Shown here: one piece after another, positions 9,560 through 20,968 of the stretch | How positions within the stretch are numbered: the first letter of the stretch is position 1 | Layout of the letters: the number at the start of each line of letters is the position of its first letter | The notes under the pieces: generated by a model | Seen by the model: only the letters and a program-made list of their open reading frames with translations | What the model was told of the DNA's origin: nothing | The model's database searches: none | Made by a program: the position numbers and the translations under genes | Assembly (NCBI GenBank): GCA_003171255.1 | Contig: PMYK01000049.1 | Span: 1 to 57,497, forward strand | Reading direction: 5' to 3' | Source: Chloroflexota bacterium | Lineage (GTDB): Bacteria; Chloroflexota; Limnocylindria; Limnocylindrales; CSP1-4 | Length of the DNA: 57,497 bases

Positions 9560-10693
9560 ATGAACCGCTCGAAGACTCCCACCGCGGCAGCTGCCGGCCT
9601 GCTGTCTGCCGCAGCTCTGCTCGTGGCGGGGTGCGGCCTGTTCTCGAACCCGACCGGCCAGACCCCGACTCCCAGCAGCGACTCGCCGTCCGCCGGCACG
9701 AACATCTCGACCGAGACCGCGACGCCGGGCCCGACCAGGCAGCTCGTAAAGTCGATCACGTTGGTTGCCTCCATCGGCGAGCCGAAGAACTGGACGCCGG
9801 CCGGCCTCACCTGGAATGGCATCGAATCCGCTGCTGCCCGGATCGGAGCGACCACTACGCTCGTGCAGCCGGTATCCAATGCCGAGCTCGCGGACGACAT
9901 CGACCAGGCTGCCGCATCCGAAGCCGGCATCGTCGTGACCGTTGGGCCGGCCTCCGATGCGGCCGTCCGAGCGGCGGCGACAGCCCATCCGTTGACACAA
10001 TTCTTCGAAATGGACGTGGTCGTTTCCAACGGCGCTCCCGCGAATGTTCATGGCCTCGTCTTCGACGAGGCGGAGGCGGGCTACCTGGCGGGCTACGTGG
10101 CGGCGTCCTTCTCGAGTTCGGGCAGCATCGGCATGGTCGGGGACGTCCAGAACGAGGTCCAGACGACCAATTACGCGGCCGGCTTCGGGAGCGGAGCGGC
10201 GCAGGAAAAGCCTGGGTTCACGGTTGCCTTCGCCTACGCTGGCACGTCCGATTCGCCCGAGAAGGGCCGGGCCGCGGCGACTGGCCTGGTCAAGGCCGGC
10301 AGCGACGTCATCGTCGCCCTGCCGAGCCTCTCGGGGATCGGCGCGTTCCGCGAAGCCTGCACCGCCAAGGCCCGACTGGTGGCCGTCGACACAGACGCAT
10401 GGCAGACGGTACCGGACGTCCAGACGTGCCTGATCGTCAGCGTCATGAAGCGCTATGACGTGGCGGTCTCGGTCGCGGTCGCCGCGGCCACGGCCGGACG
10501 GGCAGTCTCCCGCGAGTCGGTGAATGACGTTACGAACGGCGGCATTGCCCTGAGCGACTTCCACACCAATCTTCCCGCCGGCTTCGGGGCGAGACTCGAC
10601 GCGGTAGTCGCGACGCTCAAGGCCGGCCCGCCGCGGACGGCCTCGGCACCTCCGACACCCGGGTCTTCCGCCGGGGAGAGCGCGGCCCCTTAG
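9560..10693 (+). CDS. BMP (PnrA/Med)-family substrate-binding lipoprotein
   Basis: Lipobox LLVAGC; ITLVASIGEPKNWTPAGLTWNGIESAAARIG...GLVFDEAEAGYLAGYVAASFSSSGSIGMVGD pattern. Confidence 0.85.
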   Translation: MNRSKTPTAAAAGLLSAAALLVAGCGLFSNPTGQTPTPSSDSPSAGTNISTETATPGPTRQLVKSITLVASIGEPKNWTPAGLTWNGIESAAARIGATTTLVQPVSNAELADDIDQAAASEAGIVVTVGPASDAAVRAAATAHPLTQFFEMDVVVSNGAPANVHGLVFDEAEAGYLAGYVAASFSSSGSIGMVGDVQNEVQTTNYAAGFGSGAAQEKPGFTVAFAYAGTSDSPEKGRAAATGLVKAGSDVIVALPSLSGIGAFREACTAKARLVAVDTDAWQTVPDVQTCLIVSVMKRYDVAVSVAVAAATAGRAVSRESVNDVTNGGIALSDFHTNLPAGFGARLDAVVATLKAGPPRTASAPPTPGSSAGESAAP

Positions 10694-10725
10694 CGACAAC
10701 GAACCCGCGGAACGAGGACCACGAG

Positions 10726-11181
10726 ATGAGCAACGCCGATTCACCCGGCCAGCCGGTCCAGCTTCTCGACGACTCGGGCATCGTCGAGCTGCTGCGGACC
10801 GCGCGGCGGATCGCCGTGGTCGGTGCCTCGTCCAATCCTGCCCGACCTTTGCACGGCGTCTTTCGGACCCTGGTCGACGCGGGCTACCAGTGCGTGCCGG
10901 TGAACCCGAACGAGACCGCGGTCGAGGGCGTGCCCGCCGTGGCCACGCTGGCCGAGGCCGAGGCCGCGCTCGGCGGACGCATCGACATCGTCGACGTCTT
11001 CCGGCGCCCCGAGCTGACCGACGAGATCGCCCGCGAGGCGGTCGCGGTCGGCGCCCGGGCGCTCTGGCTCCAGCTTGGCGTGGTCAACTGGGAGACGGCC
11101 CGAATCGCCGCCGAAGGCGGCCTAGCGGTCGTCATGGACCGCTGCACGGCCATCGAGATCCGCAGGATCGCACGCAGCTGA
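10726..11181 (+). CDS. CoA-binding protein (YccU-like)
   Basis: RRIAVVGASSNPARPLHGVFRTLVDAGYQCVPVNPNETAVEGVPAVATLAEA...IDIVDVFRRPE...ALWLQLGVVN...VVMDRCTAIEI. Confidence 0.92.
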   Translation: MSNADSPGQPVQLLDDSGIVELLRTARRIAVVGASSNPARPLHGVFRTLVDAGYQCVPVNPNETAVEGVPAVATLAEAEAALGGRIDIVDVFRRPELTDEIAREAVAVGARALWLQLGVVNWETARIAAEGGLAVVMDRCTAIEIRRIARS

Positions 11182-11227
11182 CCTCCGCTCCCCGTGCCAG
11201 CCGCCCGACGGCACGCGAGGCCGAGAT

Positions 11228-11509
11228 CTAGTGGACGGCGAAGCCCACGAAGACCAGGACGAAGCCTGCGACGAGGACCAAGCCGCCGATCTGGGCTCGG
11301 CGGAGGAGCTCCTTGGCCATGATCGAGGCGGCGCTGGGGCCGTCGTCGCGAAGCCGCGTGCCACGCCAGCCTTCGTAGCGGGCGATGTTCGCTTCCTGGG
11401 CCTTGAGGCCCTCATAGCGGCTCCAAGGACCCTTTGCCCTGAGATAGCCAACCGCAATGAGCACGACTCCGAGAACCCAGCAAATAAGGTTGATCGGACC
11501 CATCGACAC
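11228..11509 (-). CDS. small hypothetical membrane protein (93 aa)
   Basis: MSMGPINLICWVLGVVLIAVGYLRAKGPW...IGGLVLVAGFVLVFVGFAVH; two TM segments. Confidence 0.65.
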   Translation of the reverse strand: MSMGPINLICWVLGVVLIAVGYLRAKGPWSRYEGLKAQEANIARYEGWRGTRLRDDGPSAASIMAKELLRRAQIGGLVLVAGFVLVFVGFAVH

Positions 11510-11547
11510 TCCTTCGGACGGCTATTCGATCCTTGTCCTGCGACCTA

Positions 11548-13026
11548 TTAGACCTTGTCCAAACGCTCGCGCAACGCGGTCTGGACCATGGCCGCATTGG
11601 CCTGGCCGCGCGTGGCCTTCATGACCTGGCCGACGAGGAAGCCGATCGCCGCAAGGGTGCCGGCCCGGTAATCTGCGACGGCCGCGGGGTTGGCTGCCAG
11701 CACCGTGTCGATGGCCGCACCAAGCGCCCCGGCATCCGAGATCTGGCGGAAGCCGCGCGACTCGACGATGGCGGCGACCTTGGCCCCCGACGCGAAGTGC
11801 TCGGCGAAGATCTCTTTGGCGTTGGTGCCGGAGATCGCACCGGCGGCGACGAGCTTGACCAGGGCGGCCAGCTCGGCCGGATCCGTGGAACCGCCGCTAC
11901 CCTCGCCCTTGGCGAGGCGCATGTACTCGCCCGTGACCCAGTTGGCGAGCAGCTTCGCGGGCACGCCAGCTCCCGCCGCCAGCGCGCCTTCGAACAGAGC
12001 CGTGGCCGCGGCGTCGTTGACCAGCACCCCGGCGTCGTATGCGGAGAGACCGTATGCCTCGCGGTAGCGCGTCCGCCGTGTTGCCGGCAGCTCGGGCAGC
12101 CGGGCCTTGATCTCGGCCAGCCATTCGGGCGTTGTCAGCAGCGGCGGCAGATCGGGCTCCGGGAAGTAGCGGTAGTCGTTCTCCTCTTCCTTGGGCCGCA
12201 TGTGGTACGTGGACTGGCTGCCCTCGTCCCAGCCGCGAGTCTCCATGTGGATCGACTCGCCGGCATCGATCGCCACGGCCTGGCGCTCGATCTCGAAGGC
12301 GATGGCCCGCTCCACGGCCCGCATCGAGTTCATGTTCTTGACCTCGACCCGCGTCCCGAACGCCTCCCGGCCGATCGGCCTGATCGAGACGTTGGCCTCG
12401 ACCCGCATCTGGCCGTTCTCCATCTCCGCGTCCGAGGCGCCAATCGTCCGCATCAGCAAACGAAGCTCCTCGGCATAGCGGCGAGCCTGTTCCGCCGTCC
12501 GGATGTTGGGCTCCGTCACGATCTCCATGAGCGGCATGCCCGACCGGTTGAAGTCGATGAGACTCACGCGTCGACCGTCGAGGTCCTGGTGGATCAGCCG
12601 GCCGGTGTCCTCCTCGAGGTGCGCCCGGTTGACTCGGACGGTGAACGGCCCGTCGCTCGTGTCGAAGGTCAGCCGGCCGTTGGCTGCCAGCGGCAGCTGG
12701 TACTGGCTGATCTGGTAACCCTTCGGCAGGTCCGGGTAGAAGTAGTTCTTTCGATCCCAGCGCGTGGTCGAGGCGACGGTCGCTTCGATGGCGAAGCCGG
12801 TCGCGATGACGAACTCCACGGCCGCCTTGTTGATGGTCGGCAAGACGCCGGGCAGCCCGAGACAGACCGGACAGCAGTGGCTGTTCGGGGCCGCTCCATC
12901 TATGTCGGTGGAGCAGCCGCAGAACATCTTGCTGACGGTCTTGAGCTGGCAATGGATCTCGATGCCGATTACGGCTTCGTACTTCTCCAGCGCCCCGCTC
13001 TTGCCGGCGGCTTGGGCAACGGTCAC
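11548..13026 (-). CDS. gatB: Asp-tRNA(Asn)/Glu-tRNA(Gln) amidotransferase subunit B
   Basis: YEAVIGIEIHCQLKTVSKMFCGCSTDIDGAAPNSHCCPVCLGLPGVLPTIN...; C-terminal GatB/YqeY-like region. Confidence 0.97.
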   Translation of the reverse strand: MTVAQAAGKSGALEKYEAVIGIEIHCQLKTVSKMFCGCSTDIDGAAPNSHCCPVCLGLPGVLPTINKAAVEFVIATGFAIEATVASTTRWDRKNYFYPDLPKGYQISQYQLPLAANGRLTFDTSDGPFTVRVNRAHLEEDTGRLIHQDLDGRRVSLIDFNRSGMPLMEIVTEPNIRTAEQARRYAEELRLLMRTIGASDAEMENGQMRVEANVSIRPIGREAFGTRVEVKNMNSMRAVERAIAFEIERQAVAIDAGESIHMETRGWDEGSQSTYHMRPKEEENDYRYFPEPDLPPLLTTPEWLAEIKARLPELPATRRTRYREAYGLSAYDAGVLVNDAAATALFEGALAAGAGVPAKLLANWVTGEYMRLAKGEGSGGSTDPAELAALVKLVAAGAISGTNAKEIFAEHFASGAKVAAIVESRGFRQISDAGALGAAIDTVLAANPAAVADYRAGTLAAIGFLVGQVMKATRGQANAAMVQTALRERLDKV

Positions 13027-14285
13027 GCTTCGCCCCTCCGCCGCTTCACGAAGCGCTCGATGCGGACGAGGGCCTCGCGGATCTCGGCCTCGCTGGTGGC
13101 ATAGCAGCAGCGGACGTGGCCCTCGCCGGCCTCGCCGAACGCGGTTCCCGGCACCACGGCGACCGACTCCTCCTGGAGCAGGGCCTCGGCGAACTGATCG
13201 CTGGTCAAGCCGGTCGAAGTGATCTGCGGGAAGGCGTAGAAGGCGCCCTTCGGCTCGAACGTCCGCAGGCCGATGGCGTTGAAGCCGTCAACGATGATGC
13301 GTCGCCGCTGGTCGTATTCCGCCGTCATCCGCAGGACGTCGGGCTCGCCGGTCTTGAGCGCCTCGAGGGCGGCATCCTGGGCCACCGTCGGGGCGCACAT
13401 GATCACGTACTGGTGGACCTTGAGGATCCCTTCGAGGATCTCCGACGGGGCGCAGACGTAGCCGACGCGCCAGCCGGTCATGGCGTAGGCCTTTGAGAAG
13501 CCGCCCATCAGGACGGTGCGGCGGCGCATACCGGGCAGCGAGCTCATGGTCCGCATCTGGTAGCCGCCGTAGACGAGCCGGTCGTAGATCTCGTCGCTGT
13601 ACACGAGCAGGTCGTGGCGGACGGCTATGCGGGCGATCTCGTCCTGGGCCTCGGGCGGCAGGACCGCGCCGGTGGGGTTGCACGGGTAGTTGATGAGCAT
13701 GGCCTTGGTCCGCGGCGTGATGGCCGCCTCGACCTTGGCGGGATCGAGCGCGAAGTCCTCGTCGATCGTGGTCGGGACGCCCACCGGGACGCCGCCGGCG
13801 AAGATCACCGCCGGCCGATACGACACGTACGAGGGCTCGTGCAGGATCACTTCGTCGCCCGGATCGATGGTCGCCCGGATGGCCACGTCGAGGGCCTCCG
13901 AGGCGCCGATCGTGATCAGGATCTCTTCGGTGGGGTCGTAGCGAACGCCGTACATGCGCTCGATGTGGTGGGCCAGGGCGCGGCGCAGCTCGAGCGTGCC
14001 GTAGTTGGAGGCATAGTGGGTGCGCCGCGAGGCCAGGCTGTGCCGGCCGGCTTCGATGACCTGCTGTGGCGTATCGAAGTCGGGCTCGCCGACACCCAGG
14101 CTGATGACGTCGGTCATCGTGGCCAGGATGTCGAAGAAGCGGCGGATGCCGGAGCGCGGAACCTCGTCGACGCGGCGCGACAGGACACGCGTGGAGAGCG
14201 GCGGTCGCTCTGGCTCGGATTCGGAGTTGAGGATCGAGGGGTCCGTGGTCAGACGATTGCTGCCGGGGCGGGTCGGTGTGGTCAT
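13023..14285 (-). CDS. pyridoxal-phosphate aminotransferase, class I/II
   Basis: VISLGVGEPDFDTPQQVIEAGR...NYPCNPTGAVL...GGFSKAYAMTGWRVGYVCAP (PLP lysine motif). Confidence 0.92.
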   Translation of the reverse strand: MTTPTRPGSNRLTTDPSILNSESEPERPPLSTRVLSRRVDEVPRSGIRRFFDILATMTDVISLGVGEPDFDTPQQVIEAGRHSLASRRTHYASNYGTLELRRALAHHIERMYGVRYDPTEEILITIGASEALDVAIRATIDPGDEVILHEPSYVSYRPAVIFAGGVPVGVPTTIDEDFALDPAKVEAAITPRTKAMLINYPCNPTGAVLPPEAQDEIARIAVRHDLLVYSDEIYDRLVYGGYQMRTMSSLPGMRRRTVLMGGFSKAYAMTGWRVGYVCAPSEILEGILKVHQYVIMCAPTVAQDAALEALKTGEPDVLRMTAEYDQRRRIIVDGFNAIGLRTFEPKGAFYAFPQITSTGLTSDQFAEALLQEESVAVVPGTAFGEAGEGHVRCCYATSEAEIREALVRIERFVKRRRGEA

Positions 14286-14295
14286 CGGTGCGTCC

Positions 14296-15906
14296 TCAGG
14301 CTTTGCCGGAGCCCGTGGCGGAGGCGCCTGCGTTGAGGCGCTCCTTCCGCTCGATCGGGCTGGGCGTGGTGGGATCGTCGGTCAGCTGCAGTTCGGCGGG
14401 CTCGAGGTCCCGCCAGGGTGCTCTGGCCGTTATCCCTTCGTACGCGCGGGCCAGACGAAGCATCGAGAGTTCGCTCCACGGCGCTCCAATGATCTGGAGA
14501 CCAACCGGGAGCCCGTCCGAGAGACCGGCCGGGATCGAAACCCCGGGCAGGCCGGCCATGTTGACCGGCAGGGTGCAGGCGTCCGAGAGGTACATCGCCA
14601 CCGGGTCGGCCATCTTGGCGCCCATGGGAAAGGCGACGGTCGGGCTGGTCGGCGCGCAGATGGCGTCGAAGCCGGCCGCCCAGACGGCGTCGAAGTCGGC
14701 CTTGATGAGGGTTCGAACCTTCTGGGCCTTGAGGTAGTAGGCGTCGTAGTAGCCGGCCGACAGGGCGTAGGTGCCGAGCATGATCCGGCGCTTGACCTCG
14801 GGCCCGAAGCCGGCGCCTCTGGTGCGCAGGTAGTCGGCGATGTACTCGCCGGAGGTGCGGTCGCTGAGACCGTATTTGACGCCGTCGAAGCGGGCCAGGT
14901 TCGAGCTGCACTCGGCCGGGGCGATGATGTAGTACGTGGCAAGGCCGTATTCGGTGTGCGGCAGCGAGACTTCCTCGACCTTCGCGCCGGCCTGTTCCAT
15001 CGCGGCGACGGCCTCGCGGACGCGGGCGGCGACGCCGGGCTCCATGCCCTCGACGAAGTATTCGCGCGGCAGGGCGATGCGGCGGCCGCGGAGATAGCCT
15101 GCGGCTTCGTCGTCACTCGTGGGGAGCTTCAGCAACTCGTCCGGGACCTCGACCGGAGCCGAGGTGGCGTCGCGCGCATCGCGACCCGAGATGGCATGTA
15201 GCAGGATCGCCGCGTCTCGCGCGTCGCGGGCGAACGGCCCGATCTGGTCGAGCGAGCTGGCGAAGGCCACGATGCCGTAGCGGCTGACCCGGCCATAGGT
15301 GGGCTTCAGCCCGACGATCCCGCACAACGAGGCCGGCTGGCGGATGCTGCCGCCCGTGTCCGTGCCGATCGAGACGGGAACGTGGTACGCGGCAACGGCC
15401 GCCGCCGAGCCGCCGGAGCTTCCGCCCGGCACCCGCGTCAGGTCCCACGGGTTGGCCGTGGGACCGTAGGCCGAGTGCTCGCAGGAAGACCCCATGGCGA
15501 ACTCGTCCATGTTGGTCTTGCCCAGGATCACGGCGCCAGCCTGGCGCAGCCGCGCGGTCACGGTCGAATCGAACGGCGCGATGTAGCCCTGCAGGATCTT
15601 CGAGCCGGCGGTGGCCTGTCCGCCCTTGACCGAGACCAGATCCTTGAGCCCGATCGGGACGCCGCACAGCGGGTGGAGCGCGTTGAGCGCGGCGGCGCCC
15701 TCGTGGCGCGCTTCGGCGATGCGTTCGTCGGCTGCGGTAGCCTGGGCCAGGGCGTCGGCTCGGTAGATCGCGAGCCAGGCGTTGAGGGCGCGGTTCTGGC
15801 GCTCCGCGACGGCCAGGTGAGCCTCGGTCAGGGCCTGGGACGAGACCTCACCACTCCGCAGCAAGGCGGTCATCTCGTGCGCGCTCAGGCGAGTCAGGTC
15901 ATTCAC
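14296..15906 (-). CDS. gatA: Asp-tRNA(Asn)/Glu-tRNA(Gln) amidotransferase subunit A
   Basis: [22 protein letters not shown]...[45 protein letters not shown] (amidase signature). Confidence 0.97.
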   Translation of the reverse strand: MNDLTRLSAHEMTALLRSGEVSSQALTEAHLAVAERQNRALNAWLAIYRADALAQATAADERIAEARHEGAAALNALHPLCGVPIGLKDLVSVKGGQATAGSKILQGYIAPFDSTVTARLRQAGAVILGKTNMDEFAMGSSCEHSAYGPTANPWDLTRVPGGSSGGSAAAVAAYHVPVSIGTDTGGSIRQPASLCGIVGLKPTYGRVSRYGIVAFASSLDQIGPFARDARDAAILLHAISGRDARDATSAPVEVPDELLKLPTSDDEAAGYLRGRRIALPREYFVEGMEPGVAARVREAVAAMEQAGAKVEEVSLPHTEYGLATYYIIAPAECSSNLARFDGVKYGLSDRTSGEYIADYLRTRGAGFGPEVKRRIMLGTYALSAGYYDAYYLKAQKVRTLIKADFDAVWAAGFDAICAPTSPTVAFPMGAKMADPVAMYLSDACTLPVNMAGLPGVSIPAGLSDGLPVGLQIIGAPWSELSMLRLARAYEGITARAPWRDLEPAELQLTDDPTTPSPIERKERLNAGASATGSGKA

Positions 15907-15909
15907 TGG

Positions 15910-16218
15910 CTACGCGCCCCCCTCGCCGCCGCCAAGGATCGCCGGCACGACTAAGTGGCCGCCACTCCGCTCGGGGGCGTTGGCCAGGGCCTCGTCCGCC
16001 GTGAGCGAAGGCTGGACCACGTCCTCGCGCAGGATGTTCGCCAGCTCGATGGTCTGGGCCGTCGGCGGAATGTGCTCCGTGTCGAGCGTCGTGAGGATCG
16101 TGTACTGGTCGAGGATGTGGTTGAGCTGCCCCTCGAGGCGCGCCAGCTCCTCCTCGGTCAAGCCGAGGCGGGCGAGATGGGCTACGTGCTCGACATCGGC
16201 ACGGGACAGGTTGGCCAT
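15910..16218 (-). CDS. gatC: Asp-tRNA(Asn)/Glu-tRNA(Gln) amidotransferase subunit C
   Basis: MANLSRADVEHVAHLARLGLTEEELARLEGQLNHILDQYTILTTLDTEHIPPTAQ. Confidence 0.95.
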   Translation of the reverse strand: MANLSRADVEHVAHLARLGLTEEELARLEGQLNHILDQYTILTTLDTEHIPPTAQTIELANILREDVVQPSLTADEALANAPERSGGHLVVPAILGGGEGGA

Positions 16219-16483
16219 GGGCGGGATGATACCGGACGGAACCTAACCTGAGCGAACCATGGCCCACCGGGCGTGTCGCCGCCCCGATTCGATCGGGCGC
16301 GTCATCCGCCGACGCACCCTCATCGTCTTGCCCGAGGCCGTCGGGCGACCCGGAGATACCGAACAAACCACGTCCCGACCAGTATGCACGTAGAGTTGGC
16401 CGAGCCGCCGCGATCAAGGAAGGGAAGCCCAGCGGCGCTGATCTGGAGCCTCATCGGCTTCGCCTTCGGGTGAGGGATGGACC

Positions 16484-17353
16484 GTGGCAATATCGAGGTT
16501 TGAGGGATTCGAGCTCCGCGATTGGACCGCGGCCGACGTCGACGCCGCGGTGGCGCTTGGCCTGGCCCAGGGCTGGCGCGATCGGCGGCGGTTCTATGAG
16601 TTCGTCCTGAGGACCTCCACATGCCAGCCGCTGACCGGCGTCGTGGACGGGCGGCTCGTCGCCACGGGGCTCGCCACGGTCAACGGGCCGGTTGGCTGGC
16701 TCGGGGCGATCGTCGTCGACCCGGAGTATCGGCGGCGCGGGTTTGGTCGGGCGATGACGGAGGAGCTATGCCGCCGGCTGCGGGCCGCCGGCTGCGTGAC
16801 GCTATCGCTCGAGTCCACCGACGCCGGGCGACCGATGTACGAGGGCATGGGCTTCCGACTCATGACCCACTACCACCAGCTCCAGGCCGACCACCTGGCC
16901 GAACGTCCCGTCGAGCCCTCGGGCACCCGCGCTCGAAGACTCGAATCGGCAGACCTGCCGGCCGTGCTCGAGCTCGACCGGCTGGCAACGGCGGAGGACC
17001 GATCGGTTCCGCTCCGTGTGCTGGCCGAAGGCGAGGGCTGGGTCCTCGAGGACGCGCCGGGCGGGCGCGGCGCGCCGCTGCGCGGGTTCCTGCTCCCAGC
17101 CGAGCGGGCCTACGGCGCGATCGTCGCCCCGCGCTTCGAAGACGGACTCTACCTCCTAGACCTGCACCGTCACGTTGTCCCCGCCGAGGCTCATGTCCGG
17201 GCCGGCATCCCCGACGAGCATGGCGCCGCGTGGCGCGAGCTCCAGGCTCGCGGCTGGCAGGAAACGTGGCAGGCGCCACGAATGCTCCGCGGGCCGGAGG
17301 TCGCCTGGCGGGCAGAGTGGATCTGGGGCCAGATCAACTCGGCGATGGGCTGA
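16484..17353 (+). CDS. GNAT-family N-acetyltransferase with extra C-terminal domain
   Basis: GWLGAIVVDPEYRRRGFGRAMTEELCRRLRAAGCVTLSLESTDAGRPMYEGMGF. Confidence 0.88.
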   Translation: MAISRFEGFELRDWTAADVDAAVALGLAQGWRDRRRFYEFVLRTSTCQPLTGVVDGRLVATGLATVNGPVGWLGAIVVDPEYRRRGFGRAMTEELCRRLRAAGCVTLSLESTDAGRPMYEGMGFRLMTHYHQLQADHLAERPVEPSGTRARRLESADLPAVLELDRLATAEDRSVPLRVLAEGEGWVLEDAPGGRGAPLRGFLLPAERAYGAIVAPRFEDGLYLLDLHRHVVPAEAHVRAGIPDEHGAAWRELQARGWQETWQAPRMLRGPEVAWRAEWIWGQINSAMG

Positions 17354-17606
17354 GGCGGCCCGGGGCGGCCACTCCGGCTTGTTTCCGTCAGATACGCGCA
17401 CCGAGGGTGCGAGACGCAGCGGACGGGTCGTGAGGCTGCCCGGTGCAGCGTCACACGGCCCGGCCGAGCGTGGGAGCGAGAGCGCAGGGCCACGGACACG
17501 GGCGCATTTGCGGATGGCACCACTGCCACGCGTAAGTGACTGATTCCCCACGGATGCTTCGGCCATAGATGCTTCGGCCACGGCCGCGAAACCCGTCCCT
17601 GGTCAA

Positions 17607-19859
<2,253 letters not shown>

Positions 19860-19987
19860 TCACCGGGGATGATGCTATTGCCTGCCGACGACCGAAACCA
19901 GCAGCATCGTCACGCCTCCGCCGCCCGACGAGCTGCCCCTAATCTCTTCACCGCCCGCGGTACCCTCAGACTGCGCGGGGGTCGGAC

Positions 19988-20968
19988 CTACCCGCGGCCG
20001 TCGTCACTGGCCCGGCGATGCTGGTACGCCGGCGTCTGCTTCACGTATTCCAAGACCTCGCTGAAGCAAGCGACCGCCAGACCGACCACCGAATCGCCCG
20101 CGCCGTAGTAGAGCAGTAGCCGATCGGCCGCCTCGTCGAGAACCCAACCGTTTGGGAAGATGACCTTGTCGACGTCGCCGACGGACTCGTAGTTGGTTAC
20201 GGGCGCCATCACCCACTCATCGGATCGATGCAGCACAACTTCGGGGTGCTCGAGGTCCAACAGGGCGAGGCCGACGCGATAGATCGGCCCCGACGCCGTC
20301 GAGTGAGCACCGTGATACATCATCAGCCAGCCCTCGGAGGTGGCCAGCGGCGGCGGCCCGAGCCCGATCTTGACGGCGTCCCACCACGCCCCATCGCGCG
20401 CCTCGAGCAGAACGGCGTGGTCGCCCCAGTGGCGCAGGTCTGGCGAGTAGGAGATCCAGATATTGGCCGGGCCGTAGATCGGTGACGGGCGGTGGATCAT
20501 GATCCAGCGGCCGTCGAACCGGCACGGGAACAGGGCCGCATCCTTGTCGTCGGGCGGCATCACCGGCCCCAACCTCCGGACCTCCCTGAAGTCCGTGGTC
20601 ATCGCCAGCGACACCAGTGGACCGCGGTTGCTGTAGGCCGTATAGGTGATTGCCCATTCCTCTCGCTCAGGCAAGTAGACGAGGCGCGGATCCTCGCAGC
20701 CCCATACCTCCTCGGGATGGGCAGGATCGGGCGCAAGGAGAGGCTTCTCGTCCAGCCGCCAGTCCCCTACCCCGTCCGTGCTGCGAGCCACGAGCAGGCT
20801 GGAGATACCGCGCAGGTCTTCGACCCTCGCCAGCAAGACGGTCTCGTCACCGACACGAGCGGCGCCCGGGTTGAAGACCGTGTTGGCCGGATACGGAAGC
20901 TGGTTTGCCGTCAGGATCGGGTTGGATGGATGTCTGATGAAGAGTTGTCTGCCGCTCGGGGCGCTCAC
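19988..20968 (-). CDS. GH130-family glycoside phosphorylase/hydrolase
   Basis: NTVFNPGAARVGDETVLLARVEDLRGISSLLVARSTDG...WGCEDPRLVYL...YHGAHSTASGPIYRVGLALLDLEHPE...VIFPNGWVLDE...LLLYYGAGDSVVGLA. Confidence 0.88.
   Translation of the reverse strand: MSAPSGRQLFIRHPSNPILTANQLPYPANTVFNPGAARVGDETVLLARVEDLRGISSLLVARSTDGVGDWRLDEKPLLAPDPAHPEEVWGCEDPRLVYLPEREEWAITYTAYSNRGPLVSLAMTTDFREVRRLGPVMPPDDKDAALFPCRFDGRWIMIHRPSPIYGPANIWISYSPDLRHWGDHAVLLEARDGAWWDAVKIGLGPPPLATSEGWLMMYHGAHSTASGPIYRVGLALLDLEHPEVVLHRSDEWVMAPVTNYESVGDVDKVIFPNGWVLDEAADRLLLYYGAGDSVVGLAVACFSEVLEYVKQTPAYQHRRASDDGRG

Noticed and set aside
8495-10744. 749-aa ORF extending the alpha/beta hydrolase upstream
   Set aside because: The N-terminal ~430 aa are Arg/Gly-rich antisense to the BMP lipoprotein; real start placed at MAQEEADVS (9433).
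11533-13104. 523-aa plus-strand ORF opposite gatB
   Set aside because: gatB on the minus strand is unambiguous; the antisense ORF has no motif.
14709-14721. gggttcgaacctt considered as a tRNA T-arm
   Set aside because: Lies inside gatA coding sequence and has no acceptor, D or anticodon arms at suitable distances.
17553-17580. Two adjacent copies of gatgcttcggcca upstream of GNAT/ligA junction
   Set aside because: Only two 13-bp copies in a convergent intergenic gap; too little to claim function.
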